6,934 nucleotides of DNA, taken from positions 1-6,934 of the forward strand of contig JAJYPQ010000206.1 of the NCBI GenBank assembly GCA_021795255.1. The letters are read 5' to 3'. This DNA is from Pseudomonadota bacterium. Lineage in GTDB: Bacteria; Pseudomonadota; Gammaproteobacteria; Acidiferrobacterales; Acidiferrobacteraceae. A program made the translations under genes and the position numbers. Shown piece after piece: positions 5,981-6,934 of the stretch (position 1 is the stretch's first letter; each line of letters starts with the position of its first letter). The notes beneath the pieces are model-generated. The model was not told the origin of the DNA, did no database searches, and saw only the letters and a list, made by a program, of their open reading frames with translations.

Positions 5981-6934
5981 GTGAGCGCAGACAAGGCGGG
6001 AAAGAGGCTTATAGATCTGTCCGGAAGGCGGTGGCTGAGCGTGCTTGTCGCAGGAGCTCTGCTGATGGTTTGCGCGTGGTGGTTTGGCTGGTTGGGCGCG
6101 CCACCACATAAGCTGTCGTCTCAGATAAAAGGTCCAGAAAAGGTCGCATATGCCAGCATAGCAGAACAGGCCAAACGATTGGCGCCGATGCGACCGCCAC
6201 AGCCGACACCTTTTGCGCAGGCGATAGAGGTGCGTGATGCGATTCGGTCCGGAAAGTTTTTAAAGGCGGATGACGCGATCAAGTCCGTATTGCGCAAAAG
6301 CCGGATGGGGCCATGGACGTTTCAGCCATTTACGGCGTTCATGAGCGAGTTGGCCGCGCCCGGGGATGCCAAGTTTGCCTCGCGCCTCAATGCGTGGGTG
6401 TTGGCAAAACCCGATTCGGCGCTAGCCCACCTAGTGCGCGCCAATTACTACTTAAATCTTGGGTGGTGGATACGAGGCAATGGTTTTGCCGAAGATGTGC
6501 GCGCGAATAATCGGCAGACATTCGGGTTTGCCATAAATATAGCGGCCCATGATGCCCGCGAGGCCTTGAAAATCAATCGCCGCGACCCGTACGCCTGGAG
6601 TATTTACCTCGAAATTCTAAAAAGCGCCGGTGCCGCCGCTACGCAAAAGCAGGTGTTTGATGAGGCGATACACGCATTTCCTGAATATTACTCATTGTAT
6701 CGTATCCGGCTTTCGACGCTTCAACCAAAGTGGCTGGGAACGGTTCAAGATATGTACCGATTTGTGACGAGGTATGCGGGCGGGACATCGACCATATCGC
6801 CGCGAAGAATGCTGGTCGTGCAGCTGTATGCGGAGCTTTTGGGTGCCTCCTCGGACGTCTGTGCCGCGGCGCACGTTTCTCCACTGAACCGTTGCGTCCG
6901 GACCATCATGCATAGAGCGATCACTCCGGGTCTG
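5981..6934 (+). CDS. DUF4034-like single-pass membrane protein (open at window end)
   Basis: A GTG-start frame stays open for 318 codons to the last base of the window; the C-terminus lies outside. Residues 1-17 are short and basic (K5, K8, R9, R16, R17), and one membrane helix follows at about 18-38 (WLSVLVAGALLMVCAWWFGW). This predicts an N-in, C-out inner-membrane protein with a periplasmic domain. Residues about 80-265 resemble DUF4034 proteins, which look like helical TPR-type repeats. Key stretches are WVLAKPDSALAHLVRANYY (139-157), GWWIRGNGFAEDV (161-173), a DAREAL helix (191-196), INRRDPYAW (198-206), FPEYYSLYRIRLSTLQPKW (233-251) and FVTRYAGG (261-268). The family has no firmly established function; scaffold or protein-binding roles are guesses. 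Two cysteines (C293, C305) in the predicted periplasmic part could pair. An ORF finder that requires a stop codon would miss this gene, and only shadow frames would appear here. Confidence 0.8.
   Translation, partial: MSADKAGKRLIDLSGRRWLSVLVAGALLMVCAWWFGWLGAPPHKLSSQIKGPEKVAYASIAEQAKRLAPMRPPQPTPFAQAIEVRDAIRSGKFLKADDAIKSVLRKSRMGPWTFQPFTAFMSELAAPGDAKFASRLNAWVLAKPDSALAHLVRANYYLNLGWWIRGNGFAEDVRANNRQTFGFAINIAAHDAREALKINRRDPYAWSIYLEILKSAGAAATQKQVFDEAIHAFPEYYSLYRIRLSTLQPKWLGTVQDMYRFVTRYAGGTSTISPRRMLVVQLYAELLGASSDVCAAAHVSPLNRCVRTIMHRAITPGL

Overview
The window looks like chromosomal or accessory DNA from a moderately GC-rich, diderm (Gram-negative, probably proteobacterial) organism. Three things support this: strong AGGAGG-type ribosome binding sites, a lipoprotein whose lipobox and following residues suit outer-membrane sorting, and a DUF4034-type membrane protein. 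The species cannot be named from this sequence. Coding GC is about 60% or more on sampled lines of the left half, lower in the beta-helix gene, and falls to about 37% on one sampled line of the right-hand intergenic region.

Left half, minus strand (about 2858 down to 1): a tight four-gene cluster, probably one operon, reading leftward. In order of transcription it encodes a GMC-family FAD oxidoreductase, a four-helix DoxX-family membrane protein, a small cupin, and a gluconolactonase/SMP-30-family lactonase cut by the window edge. Gaps are 45 bp, 0-12 bp and 4 bp. The simplest reading, which is an inference, is a carbohydrate oxidation module. The GMC enzyme would oxidise a sugar or polyol to a lactone, DoxX may serve as a membrane or quinone-side partner, the lactonase would open the lactone to the acid, and the cupin has an accessory or isomerase-like role that cannot be assigned.

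Middle: an 830 bp region without a convincing gene separates this operon from a divergent plus-strand gene. That gene encodes a 500-residue lipoprotein with a Ser/Thr/Pro-rich linker and a right-handed parallel beta-helix domain of the kind seen in pectate-lyase-like and DUF1565 proteins, so it is probably a surface polysaccharide-binding or polysaccharide-cleaving protein. It ends just before a perfect 10-bp stem hairpin.

Right: a 789 bp, partly AT-rich region holds no convincing intact gene. It is followed by a plus-strand GTG-start gene that stays open to the end of the window (318 codons seen). It encodes a single-pass inner-membrane protein with a DUF4034-like helical-repeat domain. No RNA gene, CRISPR array, recognisable intact insertion sequence or attachment site was found.
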